A DNA stretch of 35,825 nt from Bacteroidales bacterium (GTDB lineage: Bacteria; Bacteroidota; Bacteroidia; Bacteroidales; UBA932): the NCBI GenBank assembly GCA_016287875.1, contig JAEEXQ010000015.1, forward strand, positions 1 through 35,825, given 5' to 3'. Of the stretch, positions 17,106 to 25,818 are shown one piece after another (position 1 is the first letter of the stretch; the number at the start of each line of letters is the position of its first letter). The position numbers and the translations under genes are program-made. The notes beneath the pieces were generated by a model. The model worked only from the letters and a program-made list of their open reading frames with translations, made no database searches and was not told where the DNA came from.

Positions 17106-20100
17106 TAAAAGTTAAAGTCGATTCCGAAAGTCCACCTTCTCAGACGGGGATATCCTCCGCTGTAGATTCCAAGCGCACTGACCTCGGGGTCGTAGCCTGT
17201 AAATTTAGTGAAAGTGTAGAGATTGTCAATGTTCACATAGAAGCGGACGCTTTCCATGAACGAAAGTCTCTTGCGCAGAGGCAAGGTATATCCGAGGGCC
17301 ACGGTCTGTATGCGGACGAAGGAACCGTCCTCGATCCACCAGTCGGAGAACTTGACCTGGCGGTCGTCGCGGAGCTTGGGATACTTGTTCGTAGGATTGT
17401 CGGTCGTCCAGCGCAGAGGGTTGTTGGAAGGCTGTCCGAAACGCTGGGTGTTGATAACGTCGTTGCCGAACACTCCGTTGAAGAAGATGCTGAAGTCGAG
17501 ATTCTTCCACACGACATCGAAGTTGAGCGAAGCCAGGAAATCAGGGTTGGGATCGCCTATGATGCAGCGGTCATCCTCATCGACGGTTCCGCTGCCATCG
17601 ACATCCACGTACTTGAATTCACCGGGCTCAGCATCGCTGCCGGTAAGTCCGGCGGAGAGTCCCTCGTCAAGAGCCTGGACTATTCCGTCCACCTTGTATC
17701 CGTAGAATACGAACATAGGTTTGTCAATGGCCAGGATATTGGTGTATCCGCGGTACTGGCCGAGACTGTTGCCATAGTACTCATACTGCATTCCGGTGCG
17801 GTCGTCGGTCATAAGGCCGGCCTCTTTGGCATTGCCGAGGCTGAGCACCTTGTTACGGTTGCAGGAGAAAACTGCCGTGGCGCCCACCTTCCAGTCTTTG
17901 CTAGAATAGATGATGCCGTCCAATGTCGCCTCGACACCTCTGTTCTGGATCTTTCCGTCGTTTACCCACATACGGTCGAAACCGGATGAAGGGGCGATGT
18001 TGCGCTCACGGAGCAGGTCGTCGGTAACCTTGTCGTAAACATCTACCGTAAGGTTGAGCCTGTTGCCGAAGAGGCTTACGTCAACGCCGAAGTCAAGCTG
18101 CGTGGTGCTTTCCCATTTAAGATTTTCGTTGGCTATACCGCTCCAGACCGCGTAGATGCCGCCTTCACCGGTGGTGCCGGACTTGTAGCCGGGGCCGATG
18201 GCAGTCATCCAGGAACCATTGTAGTAATACTTGTGCTGGCCGAAACGGCTGAGGGTCTGGTAGGGAGAAATGCCCTGGTTACCGGACACACCGTAGGATG
18301 CGCGGAACTTCAGGGTGTTGATCGCCTTCACGTCTTTGAGGAAGGATTCGTTATGTGCGTTCCAGCTGAATGCTCCGGAAGGGAAGAAAGCCCACTTTTC
18401 GTTTACACCGAATTTCGAGGAGCCGTCGGCACGGGAGGTGAAGGTGAACAGGTAACGGTTGTCGTAGCCATAATTCAGACGCATCAGCCCGGAAACGAGT
18501 TCGCTCTTGGAAAGGCCGTTGCCTATCCTGTAGAGCTCGGGGTTACCGGCCTGAAGGTTCTCGTTGCCGAGGGCCTCGTTGACGAATTCGACGCCGGTGA
18601 GGTCGGAAGAACGGCTTTGATAGTTCTCGTAGGAATAACCGAGCATGGCGGTCACATGGTGTTTCTCGGCGAGCACCTTGTCATAGGTGCCGTACACATC
18701 AACCACCATATTGTTGTCCTGCCAGTTGGCTATCTTGCCGTAACCATTGTTGAAGTTGCCGGTCTCGGAGTACACGTTGGGATTATAGACATCCTGTACG
18801 GTCTCTCCGTGCTTGAAGTTGAACTGGCTGGTAAGGGTGAATCCGTCGAACATCCTCCATTCCACGCCGGCATTGGCGATCACGTCGGTACCCTTGGTGA
18901 CATTGGTGGAAAGCTCCTTGAGGGCGACGGGATGGTAGTAGTCGCTGGCGCTGTAGAGCCAGTAGTTGCCTTCGTCATCATAGACGGGGAATATAGGATT
19001 ACGGTTGAAGGAACGGCCGGGGTTGTAGTTGCGGACCCCGCTCACCACGTTCGCGCCCAGCTTGAGCGTGAAGTTGGGGTATATCTTCTGGTCGACGGAG
19101 AACTTGCCGCCGAACTTCTGATAGTAGTCGTCCACGAACACACCGTTGTTGCGGTAGTAGTTGGCGCTGGCCACGAAGTTGGTCTTGTCGTTGGAACTGC
19201 GCACCTGCACGGTGGTATTGTTGGAGACGGGAACGTCCCTCAGCACTATGTCTTCCCAACGGGTATTGGTTGTCCAGGTGGTCTGGAGTTCCTCGATGGA
19301 AGGATAGTAGATACCGTTGGCATTCACCGCGCCCACATACTGGGGAGTGAGGCCTGCATTGATCTTGGACTCGTTCTGGGTGATGGCCATCAGCACGGGA
19401 TCGTGCCAGAGATCGAGTTCGGAGGTCATCTGCGAGAGCGTAGTCTGCTGGCGTACGCTGATGCTGGTCTTGTTGGCAGAAGCCTTGGTGGTGGTTATGA
19501 GTATGACGCCGTTCGCACCGCGGGATCCGTAGATTGCAGATGCGCTAGCATCCTTCAGCACCTCCATCGAAACTATGTCCTGAGGATTGATCTGTGCCAG
19601 GTTACCTGCATCGCCGAAGGGGAAGCCATCGACTACCAGCAGAGGTGCGTTGGAACCGTTCATCGAGGAGTTGCCTCGTACGCGGACTATGGAAGCTGCG
19701 CCAGGTTCCTGGGAGTTATTGGTAATCTGGACACCGGCCACGCGGCCCTGCATCAGGTTTTCGATTGAATTGGAAGGTTTGGAAACGAGATTCTCGGGAT
19801 CGAGGGAAGCCACCGAACCTGTGAGGTCGCTCTTTTTCATGCGGCCATAACCGATGGCCACGGTCTCTTCCAGCATAAAGGAAGATTCTTGAAGCACTAT
19901 GTCGATGACGGCCCTGCCGTTGACGGCGAGGGTGGCATCTTCATAGCCGAGACAGCTGACCGAGAGGGTGGCGTCGGATGCCACTCCTTCGATAGCCCAG
20001 GCACCGTTCTCGTCGGTGATCGCATACTTGTTCGATCCCGTAACGAGTACCGCAGCACCGAGGACGGTGTTGCCGTGCGGATCGCTGACTGTTCCGGAGA

Positions 20101-20185
20101 CACGTCCCACGTTCTGGGCGAGGAGCGTCCCTGGAATCAACAACGCAGCGACTGCAAGGAAAAAGCCTAAGATTTTCTTTTTCAT
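17105..20185 (-). CDS. susC: SusC-family TonB-dependent outer-membrane transporter
   Basis: The 1026-residue protein imports oligosaccharides across the outer membrane using TonB energy. It has a signal peptide (about 1-23) and a carboxypeptidase-regulatory-like domain (about 27-100). The TonB-box region EETVAIGYGRMKK follows, then the plug domain with the SusC signature DASASAIYGSRGANGVILI. The remainder is a long beta-barrel ending in an aromatic residue (WTFGIDFNF). It starts two bases after the GH130 stop and overlaps susD by one base. It lies inside the operon rather than at its head, which is less usual for polysaccharide utilisation loci. The substrate, mannan oligosaccharides, is inferred from the hydrolases. 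Confidence 0.96.
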   Translation of the reverse strand: MKKKILGFFLAVAALLIPGTLLAQNVGRVSGTVSDPHGNTVLGAAVLVTGSNKYAITDENGAWAIEGVASDATLSVSCLGYEDATLAVNGRAVIDIVLQESSFMLEETVAIGYGRMKKSDLTGSVASLDPENLVSKPSNSIENLMQGRVAGVQITNNSQEPGAASIVRVRGNSSMNGSNAPLLVVDGFPFGDAGNLAQINPQDIVSMEVLKDASASAIYGSRGANGVILITTTKASANKTSISVRQQTTLSQMTSELDLWHDPVLMAITQNESKINAGLTPQYVGAVNANGIYYPSIEELQTTWTTNTRWEDIVLRDVPVSNNTTVQVRSSNDKTNFVASANYYRNNGVFVDDYYQKFGGKFSVDQKIYPNFTLKLGANVVSGVRNYNPGRSFNRNPIFPVYDDEGNYWLYSASDYYHPVALKELSTNVTKGTDVIANAGVEWRMFDGFTLTSQFNFKHGETVQDVYNPNVYSETGNFNNGYGKIANWQDNNMVVDVYGTYDKVLAEKHHVTAMLGYSYENYQSRSSDLTGVEFVNEALGNENLQAGNPELYRIGNGLSKSELVSGLMRLNYGYDNRYLFTFTSRADGSSKFGVNEKWAFFPSGAFSWNAHNESFLKDVKAINTLKFRASYGVSGNQGISPYQTLSRFGQHKYYYNGSWMTAIGPGYKSGTTGEGGIYAVWSGIANENLKWESTTQLDFGVDVSLFGNRLNLTVDVYDKVTDDLLRERNIAPSSGFDRMWVNDGKIQNRGVEATLDGIIYSSKDWKVGATAVFSCNRNKVLSLGNAKEAGLMTDDRTGMQYEYYGNSLGQYRGYTNILAIDKPMFVFYGYKVDGIVQALDEGLSAGLTGSDAEPGEFKYVDVDGSGTVDEDDRCIIGDPNPDFLASLNFDVVWKNLDFSIFFNGVFGNDVINTQRFGQPSNNPLRWTTDNPTNKYPKLRDDRQVKFSDWWIEDGSFVRIQTVALGYTLPLRKRLSFMESVRFYVNIDNLYTFTKFTGYDPEVSALGIYSGGYPRLRRWTFGIDFNF

Positions 20186-20187
20186 CG

Positions 20188-21198
20188 TTATTGATTATTG
20201 GTTTCAAGATAGTCAAGCAGTTCGTCGACAGGGCAGGTTGCCACGCCAATGTATCTGTCGGCGCCACCGTAATAGACATAGAGGATACCGTCCTTCACGA
20301 CATTTCCCGTCGGGAAGACGCATCCGGGATAGAAGCCTTCCCTCTCGAAGGGGAGTTCGGGCTCGAGTATGGGCTCGGGTGTACGGGCCAATACTTTCAG
20401 AGGATTGTCGCGGTCCAGCAGCATAGCCCAGACCGTATAGTCCGCAAGGCCGCCGTCCGCCACTCCGTGATAGAGCACCAGCCAGCCGCGGTCGGTGAGT
20501 ATGGGAGGGGTGCTGCCGCCTATCTTCTCTTCCTTGGTGCCGGGGCGGCCCTGGATGAGCAGATGGTCTTCGACGCTTTCCCATTTGAGCAGGTCGTCCG
20601 AGAACTTCAGCCAGATCGAAGGGAATTCGGTGGCATCGGTGTGCTTGGGCCTGTGGAGCATTGCGAACTTGCCTCCGATCTTCTGGGGGAAGAGTATCAC
20701 GTCCCTGTCATCCTGGACGGCGGAGGTGATGCGTCCGAGACGCTGGTAAGTGCGGAAGTCGCGGGTGCAGGCAAGGCCGGTGTTGCCGAGATTCTCCCTC
20801 AGGGCGAGGGGCGCGAACTCATCGACATCCGGTTTGAGCACCCAGTCGTGGGGGAAGGTCCAGTATCTGCCGGGAGCCATAGCCCTGTAGGCGTAGGTGA
20901 TGTAGAAGGTATCGCCGAATTTCACGATCCGGGGATCTTCCACGCAGCCGCTGTCGGGGCCGTCGGCGCTGGGGCCGAAGACCGGAAGCTCGCTCTCGCG
21001 CTTGAAATGGAATCCGTCGGTGCTGGTGGCAAGGCCGAAACGGATTACGTGCTTCTCGTCGTCGCCGGCGGCGCGGTAGAGCATATAGAACGTTCCGTTG
21101 TCAAGTATTACACCGGGATTGCAGACTACCAGGTTCTCCCACTCATTGGCGGGATTAGGAGAGAGGATGGGGTTTCCCCCGTATCTAAGCAGTTTCAT
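20188..21198 (-). CDS. GH130 beta-mannoside phosphorylase
   Basis: GH130 enzymes phosphorolyse beta-mannosides, releasing mannose 1-phosphate; some members hydrolyse instead. I start at the ATG at 21198, which shares a base with the symporter stop (TAATG) and gives 336 residues. A start 25 codons upstream lies inside the symporter gene and is unlikely. The five-bladed propeller is suggested by repeats such as FYMLYRAAG, TFYITYAYR, KFAMLHRP, GWLVLYHG and LYVYYGGAD. CVEDPRIV gives Asp88 as the probable catalytic acid. There is no signal peptide, so it acts in the cytoplasm. Placement next to the symporter suggests it handles imported mannobiose or mannosyl-glucose. I cannot assign the subfamily. 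Confidence 0.88.
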   Translation of the reverse strand: MKLLRYGGNPILSPNPANEWENLVVCNPGVILDNGTFYMLYRAAGDDEKHVIRFGLATSTDGFHFKRESELPVFGPSADGPDSGCVEDPRIVKFGDTFYITYAYRAMAPGRYWTFPHDWVLKPDVDEFAPLALRENLGNTGLACTRDFRTYQRLGRITSAVQDDRDVILFPQKIGGKFAMLHRPKHTDATEFPSIWLKFSDDLLKWESVEDHLLIQGRPGTKEEKIGGSTPPILTDRGWLVLYHGVADGGLADYTVWAMLLDRDNPLKVLARTPEPILEPELPFEREGFYPGCVFPTGNVVKDGILYVYYGGADRYIGVATCPVDELLDYLETNNQ

Positions 21199-22784
21199 TA
21201 TCTGAAAATGAATAATAATAAAAGACTCATCACGATCAGGCCGGAAGCCATTACCCTGTAGTTCTGCCACCACTTTCCGGCTTTGAGTTCAGGCGTCTCC
21301 GACTTGAAATCGGCTATGCTGAAAGTAGTATTCTCCAGTTTCTCGGGGGCGGGCCTGCCGGTGGCGAGGCTGACCAGCCAGATTACCAGCATGCTGAACA
21401 CCAGCAATATGGGCACAATGAAGAGGAAGTGCATATTGCCGAAGATGTCGTGCCGGAAGAACAGCAGCACTACGGCCAGCGCCAGGCCGGACAGAAGCCC
21501 TGCAAAGGCGCCGCGGGCATTGGTCCGCTTCACGAAGACACCCATAAGGAAGGTGGCCACGATGGGCGGGGAGATGTACGAAAGCATCTCCTGATAGTAC
21601 TTGAGCAGGGACCCGAACTTTTCGATGTTCGGAGCCCATATCGTAGCTATCACGATTATTACCAGGGCCGAGATCTTGCCGACGCGCACCAGCTTCTTCT
21701 GGTCCGCCTTCTTGTCCATCTTGGCGTAGAAGTCCATGGTGAACAGGGTGGAAGCCGAGTTCAGTATGGCGCTCAAGGTGGAAGTAAGGGCGGCGAGCAT
21801 TGCGGAAAGCATAAGGCCCAGGATTCCGGCCGGCATCAGTTTAAGCACCATCGTGGGATAGATCATATCGGGATTATCCACGCCGGGGAAGAACTTGCGT
21901 GCCATGACGCCGGGGATATTGAAAATGAACAAGGTGCAAAGTGTGAGGAAGCCGGCCAGCATTACGCCTATGCGGCCCTGGTTCACGCTCTTGGCACTCA
22001 GCACCCTCTGGACGAGGGTCTGGTTATTGGCCCAGAAGTAGATTCCCAGCACCGGCATACCCACCAGCAGTCCCAGCCAGGGAGTGGAAGAATCGCTCAG
22101 CGGGCGTATCAGCCTGGCGGAGACATCCCCGCTCTGCATAAGGCCTGCGAAATACTCCCCTCCCCCCTTGGCGTAGCAGATTCCCATCATTATCAGGGAG
22201 CCCGCGAGGAGCACCACAGCCTGAATCAGGTCGGTATTAATGGCTGCGGAAAGCCCGCCGGGGATAGTGTAGGATGCCGCGATGACCGCGAATATCAGCA
22301 CGAACACCCATAGCTCCACCTCGGGGAAGAGAAGTTTCAGTATCAAGGCCGCCGAATACAGCGCGCCGGCAGCATCCAGGAAGATGTTGCCGATTATGCT
22401 GATGGCGGAGAAATAGTATCGCGAACGGCTGTCGAAACGCTTCTCCAGGAATTCGGGGATGGTGAAAACCCTGGACCTTATATATAGAGGTAGGAGGAAT
22501 ACCGCGAAGAACACCAGCACCCACACGCCAGTGAGGTTGTAGTTGAACACGGCGATTCCGGTAGCGTAGGCATCGCCCGTCTGCCCTATTAGGGTAGTGC
22601 TGGAGATGCTGGCCGCGAAAAGCGACAGACCGATTATGAACCAGGGCATTCCCCTGCCCGCAAGGAAGTATGATCCGGCATTCTGGCTCTTGCCATTACG
22701 CAGCCCCCACCATATGATGAAAAGCAGATAGACTACGATGATGATGATGTCTATTGTACCGATTCCCGAAAAGTGCATTGTCAT
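21198..22784 (-). CDS. Sodium:solute symporter (SSS family), probable sugar importer
   Basis: The 528-residue protein is a multi-pass inner-membrane transporter with about 13-14 hydrophobic helices. Family blocks include GSYFLAGRGMPWFIIGLSLF and AASISSTTLIG in the first helices, the core of the sodium-coupled fold. YTIPGGLSAAINTDLIQ in the middle and LSAILNSASTLFTMDFY toward the C-terminal half are also typical. The SSS family includes sugar transporters of the SGLT type. It heads the nine-gene mannan operon and overlaps the phosphorylase gene by one base. It therefore probably moves the disaccharide produced in the periplasm into the cytoplasm. The sugar specificity is inference. Confidence 0.9.
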   Translation of the reverse strand: MTMHFSGIGTIDIIIIVVYLLFIIWWGLRNGKSQNAGSYFLAGRGMPWFIIGLSLFAASISSTTLIGQTGDAYATGIAVFNYNLTGVWVLVFFAVFLLPLYIRSRVFTIPEFLEKRFDSRSRYYFSAISIIGNIFLDAAGALYSAALILKLLFPEVELWVFVLIFAVIAASYTIPGGLSAAINTDLIQAVVLLAGSLIMMGICYAKGGGEYFAGLMQSGDVSARLIRPLSDSSTPWLGLLVGMPVLGIYFWANNQTLVQRVLSAKSVNQGRIGVMLAGFLTLCTLFIFNIPGVMARKFFPGVDNPDMIYPTMVLKLMPAGILGLMLSAMLAALTSTLSAILNSASTLFTMDFYAKMDKKADQKKLVRVGKISALVIIVIATIWAPNIEKFGSLLKYYQEMLSYISPPIVATFLMGVFVKRTNARGAFAGLLSGLALAVVLLFFRHDIFGNMHFLFIVPILLVFSMLVIWLVSLATGRPAPEKLENTTFSIADFKSETPELKAGKWWQNYRVMASGLIVMSLLLLFIFR

Positions 22785-22801
22785 TACATTTTAGTGCGTT
22801 A

Positions 22802-22825
22802 CAAAGATAGACCACAATATCGGTC
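22802..22825 (-). promoter_or_regulatory. Candidate promoter and operator of the mannan operon
   Basis: TATCTTTG on the minus strand (22809-22802) matches the -7 box TAnnTTTG and lies 18 bases before the symporter ATG. No -33 TTTG occurs at the normal distance, as expected if an activator is needed. Just upstream, AGACC and GGTCT form a short inverted repeat around an eight-base spacer (about 22809-22826). This could bind the divergent AraC-family regulator, but the match is short. Confidence 0.42.
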
Positions 22826-22873
22826 TTTTTATTTACAATGCAGCAAAAGATTGATACTATTTTGAATTTTATT

Positions 22874-22881
22874 TACATTTG
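22874..22881 (+). promoter_or_regulatory. Candidate -7 box for the AraC-family gene
   Basis: TACATTTG matches TAnnTTTG. TTGA at 22851-22854, 19 bases upstream, is a plausible weak -33 box. The box ends only five bases before the ATG at 22887, so the leader would be about three bases. Confidence 0.45.
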
Positions 22882-22886
22882 CGGCT

Positions 22887-23732
22887 ATGAAAGACATACA
22901 AGAGGAAATCACGCCCGTCGAGAGCGACGACCTTTTCGTGGTGCTCGACCACAACGATGCCAAGTTCGATTACCCCATACACTGCCACGCGGAATATGAG
23001 ATCAACCTGGTGCTGCATTCCGATGGCACACACATAATAGGAACGCGTCAGGAGCCGTTTTCGGGTATGGATTTGATAATCATCGCCCCCTTCGTTCCCC
23101 ACGTATGGAAGGCACGCGAAGAGGGCAACAGGGTGGTCACGGTGCAGTTTTCGGGCAAGATGACTGAGTTCCAGATGATGGGGCTGCGCCAGTTCAGGCA
23201 TATAGAATCATACCTGGAAAGGGTGGTCCCTGCGGCAAAATATCATCTTTCCGAAAACGATCCCCTGGTAAAGGAAACCCTGGCCCTGACCGGCGCCAAG
23301 GGCTTCGACGCCACCCTTGCCTTCCTGCATCTGCTCAACTCGATGTCGGAAAGGGAGTTCACGGTGCTGGGCGACTTCGATTCGGGCATAAGAAAATCCC
23401 GTTCACGCAGGATAGCGAAGGTGATGGACTTCTCCCAGAAGCATATAGGCGAGATAATACGCCTTACGGATGTGGCCGGGCTGGTGGGGATGTCGGATTC
23501 GGCCTTCTCCCATTTCTTCAAGAAGCACACGAACCTCTCGTACGTCACCTACCTCAACGGCCTGCGCATTTCCAAGGCCTGCCGTGAGCTTGAATCCACG
23601 GCCAAGAGCGTCAGCGAAATCTGCTGGGACTGCGGATTCAACAACAAATCCAATTTCAACAGAATATTCCTGCAGGCGAAGGGTATGTCCCCTACCGCCT
23701 ACAGGAAATACATCTCGAGAATATTGGTCTAG
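22887..23732 (+). CDS. AraC-family transcriptional regulator of the mannan operon
   Basis: The 281-residue protein has an N-terminal cupin-like sugar-sensing domain. [12 protein letters not shown] and the PFVPHVW block are typical of AraC-type beta-barrels. The C-terminal double helix-turn-helix occupies about residues 175-281. The first helix-turn-helix holds [21 protein letters not shown]. The second holds the family signature around [20 protein letters not shown] with [11 protein letters not shown]. The gene is divergent from the symporter across a 102-base gap, the classic position for a local activator. It converges on metG and shares CTAG with it, so the two stop codons overlap. Most SusCD loci use hybrid two-component, ECF-sigma or SusR regulators, so AraC control is a less common arrangement. 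Confidence 0.9.
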   Translation: MKDIQEEITPVESDDLFVVLDHNDAKFDYPIHCHAEYEINLVLHSDGTHIIGTRQEPFSGMDLIIIAPFVPHVWKAREEGNRVVTVQFSGKMTEFQMMGLRQFRHIESYLERVVPAAKYHLSENDPLVKETLALTGAKGFDATLAFLHLLNSMSEREFTVLGDFDSGIRKSRSRRIAKVMDFSQKHIGEIIRLTDVAGLVGMSDSAFSHFFKKHTNLSYVTYLNGLRISKACRELESTAKSVSEICWDCGFNNKSNFNRIFLQAKGMSPTAYRKYISRILV

Positions 23733-25813
23733 CCTATCTGGGCACCGTTCACCACCGCTTCCTGCGGAGTGATGAAACGCATCTTGCCGTCGTTCTGCTT
23801 GGCCATCAGTATCATTCCCTTGCTCTCTATCCCCCTGATAGTGCGGGGCTGGAGGTTCGCAAGTATGCATATCTGCTTGCCAATCATATCTTCGGGAGAA
23901 TAGTACTCGGCGATGCCGGAGACTATCACCCTCTTGTCGATGCCGGTGTCGATGGTGAGCTTGAGGAGCTTGTCGGTCTTGGGCACGCGCTCGGCCTCCA
24001 GCACGGTGGCGGTACGGATGTCCATCTTCTCGAAGTCATCGAAACTGCACTCGGCTTTCTGGGGAGTGACCTGCTTAGCGAGTGCGGCCTTTGCTTCGGC
24101 CTCCTTCTCGGCGCGGATGGCAGCAAGGCGGTCCAGCTGCTTCTGGATGGCGTCGTCCTCGATCTTCGCGAACAGCAACTCCGCCTCGCCCAGCTGATGA
24201 CCAGCCTTCAGTATATCACTTTCTCCCAACTGCTCCCAACCCACGCCTCCCGGCTCGGCATTGCCGGCCGCGAAGGGGATGTTGAGCATCTTGCGAAGGC
24301 GCTCGCAGGCGAAAGGAGTAAAAGGCTCGAAAGCGATAGCCAGATCGGCGCAGAGCTGCAGACAGACATTAAGAATGGTCGCCGTGCGCCCCAGGTCAGT
24401 CTTCGCAAGTTTCCAAGGCTCGCTGTCAGAAATATACTTGTTACCGATGCGCGCAATCTGCATAGCATCCTTAAGCGCCTCGCGGAAACGATAATTCTCG
24501 ATATTCTTCTCGATACTCTCCCTGAGAGCCGGTATCTCCGCAAGAGTCTCGCGATCGACGGCACTCAACTCTCCCGCAGCAGGCACCTTCCCCTCGAAAT
24601 ACTTGTGGGTCAGCACCACCGCACGGTTCACGAAGTTGCCGAAGATGGCCACCAGCTCGGAATTATTGCGGGTCTGGAACTCTTTCCAGCTGAAGTCATT
24701 GTCCTTGGTCTCGGGTGCGTTAGCGGTCAGCACGTAACGAAGCACATCCTCCTTGCCAGGGAAATCCTGCACATACTCGTGCGCCCATACGGCCCAGCCG
24801 CGGGAAGTGGATATCTTATCCCCTTCGAGATTCAGGAACTCGTTGGCAGGCACGTTCTCAGGAAGGATGAAACCATCGCCGTAGGCCTTCAGCATAGAAG
24901 GGAAGACTATGCAGTGGAACACTATATTGTCTTTGCCGATGAAGTGCACCAGCTTGGTGTCCGGGCTCTTCCACCACTTCTCCCAATCGTTGGGAAGAAG
25001 CTCCATGGTATTGGAGATATAACCGATGGGAGCGTCGAACCATACATAGAGCACCTTACCTTCGGCACCTTCGACGGGCACGGGAACGCCCCAGTCGAGG
25101 TCGCGGGTAACGGCACGGGGCTGCAGGCCCCCGTCCAGCCAGCTCTTGACCTGGCCATAAACGTTGGAACGCCACTCCTTGTGGCCCTCCAGTATCCACT
25201 CGCGAAGCCAGGGCTCATAGTCCTGCAGGGGGAGATACCAGTGGGTGGTCTTCTTCTTTATGGGTTCCGCTCCGCTCAGCTTGGAATGAGGATTGATGAG
25301 TTCCTCGGGGCTGAGGGTGGAGCCGCATTTCTCGCACTGGTCCCCGTAGGCATTCTCGTTGCCGCACTTGGGGCAGGTGCCCACTATGTAGCGGTCGGCC
25401 AGGAAGGTCTTGGCCTCGGGGTCGTAGTACTGCTCGCTCTCCTGGGTTACGAACTTGCCCTCGTCGTAGAGCTTGCGGAAGAACTGGGCGGCATTCTTGG
25501 CGTGTATCTCGGACGAAGTGCGTCCGTAGATGTCGAAATTGATTCCGAGAGCCTTGAAACTGTCGGATATGATCTTATGGTACTTGTCTACTATATCCTG
25601 GGGTGTGCAGCCCTGCTGGCGGGCCTTGATGGTGATAGGCACTCCGTGCTCGTCGCTGCCGCATACATAAAGCACGTCCTGGCCGCGGAGACGCAGGTAC
25701 CTTACATAAATGTCCGCCGGCACATACACTCCGGCAAGATGCCCGATATGCACGGGGCCGTTCGCATAAGGCAACGCACAGGTCACCAGGGTTCTCTTGA
25801 ACTTCTTTTCCAT
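23729..25813 (-). CDS. metG: Methionyl-tRNA synthetase
   Basis: The 694-residue enzyme charges tRNA-Met with methionine. The class I HIGH motif is at residues 22-25 (PVHIGHLAG). A zinc knuckle has cysteines 147, 150, 160 and 163. The KMSKS loop reads KISTS (333-337), a conservative variant. The anticodon-binding helical domain follows. A C-terminal tRNA-binding domain of the EMAP/Trbp111 type (about 585-694) begins near [18 protein letters not shown], here given as [13 protein letters not shown]. The gene starts five bases after the dnaG stop, at the end of a long minus-strand run. Its 3' end overlaps the AraC gene tail to tail by four bases. Confidence 0.97.
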   Translation of the reverse strand: MEKKFKRTLVTCALPYANGPVHIGHLAGVYVPADIYVRYLRLRGQDVLYVCGSDEHGVPITIKARQQGCTPQDIVDKYHKIISDSFKALGINFDIYGRTSSEIHAKNAAQFFRKLYDEGKFVTQESEQYYDPEAKTFLADRYIVGTCPKCGNENAYGDQCEKCGSTLSPEELINPHSKLSGAEPIKKKTTHWYLPLQDYEPWLREWILEGHKEWRSNVYGQVKSWLDGGLQPRAVTRDLDWGVPVPVEGAEGKVLYVWFDAPIGYISNTMELLPNDWEKWWKSPDTKLVHFIGKDNIVFHCIVFPSMLKAYGDGFILPENVPANEFLNLEGDKISTSRGWAVWAHEYVQDFPGKEDVLRYVLTANAPETKDNDFSWKEFQTRNNSELVAIFGNFVNRAVVLTHKYFEGKVPAAGELSAVDRETLAEIPALRESIEKNIENYRFREALKDAMQIARIGNKYISDSEPWKLAKTDLGRTATILNVCLQLCADLAIAFEPFTPFACERLRKMLNIPFAAGNAEPGGVGWEQLGESDILKAGHQLGEAELLFAKIEDDAIQKQLDRLAAIRAEKEAEAKAALAKQVTPQKAECSFDDFEKMDIRTATVLEAERVPKTDKLLKLTIDTGIDKRVIVSGIAEYYSPEDMIGKQICILANLQPRTIRGIESKGMILMAKQNDGKMRFITPQEAVVNGAQIG

Positions 25814-25818
25814 TTATC

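Noticed and set aside
15681..17108. 475-codon plus-strand frame opposite susD
   Set aside because: Shadow of SusD; no signal peptide, domain or plausible start region.
18233..19768. Long open frame of 511 codons opposite susC
   Set aside because: It is antisense to a clear SusC gene. Long antisense frames arise from the codon bias of G+C-rich genes, and its composition (Val/Gly/His rich) is not protein-like.
20188..21273. Start of GH130 at 21273
   Set aside because: The extra 25 codons lie inside the symporter gene and lack the family start; the ATG at 21198 shares a base with the symporter stop.
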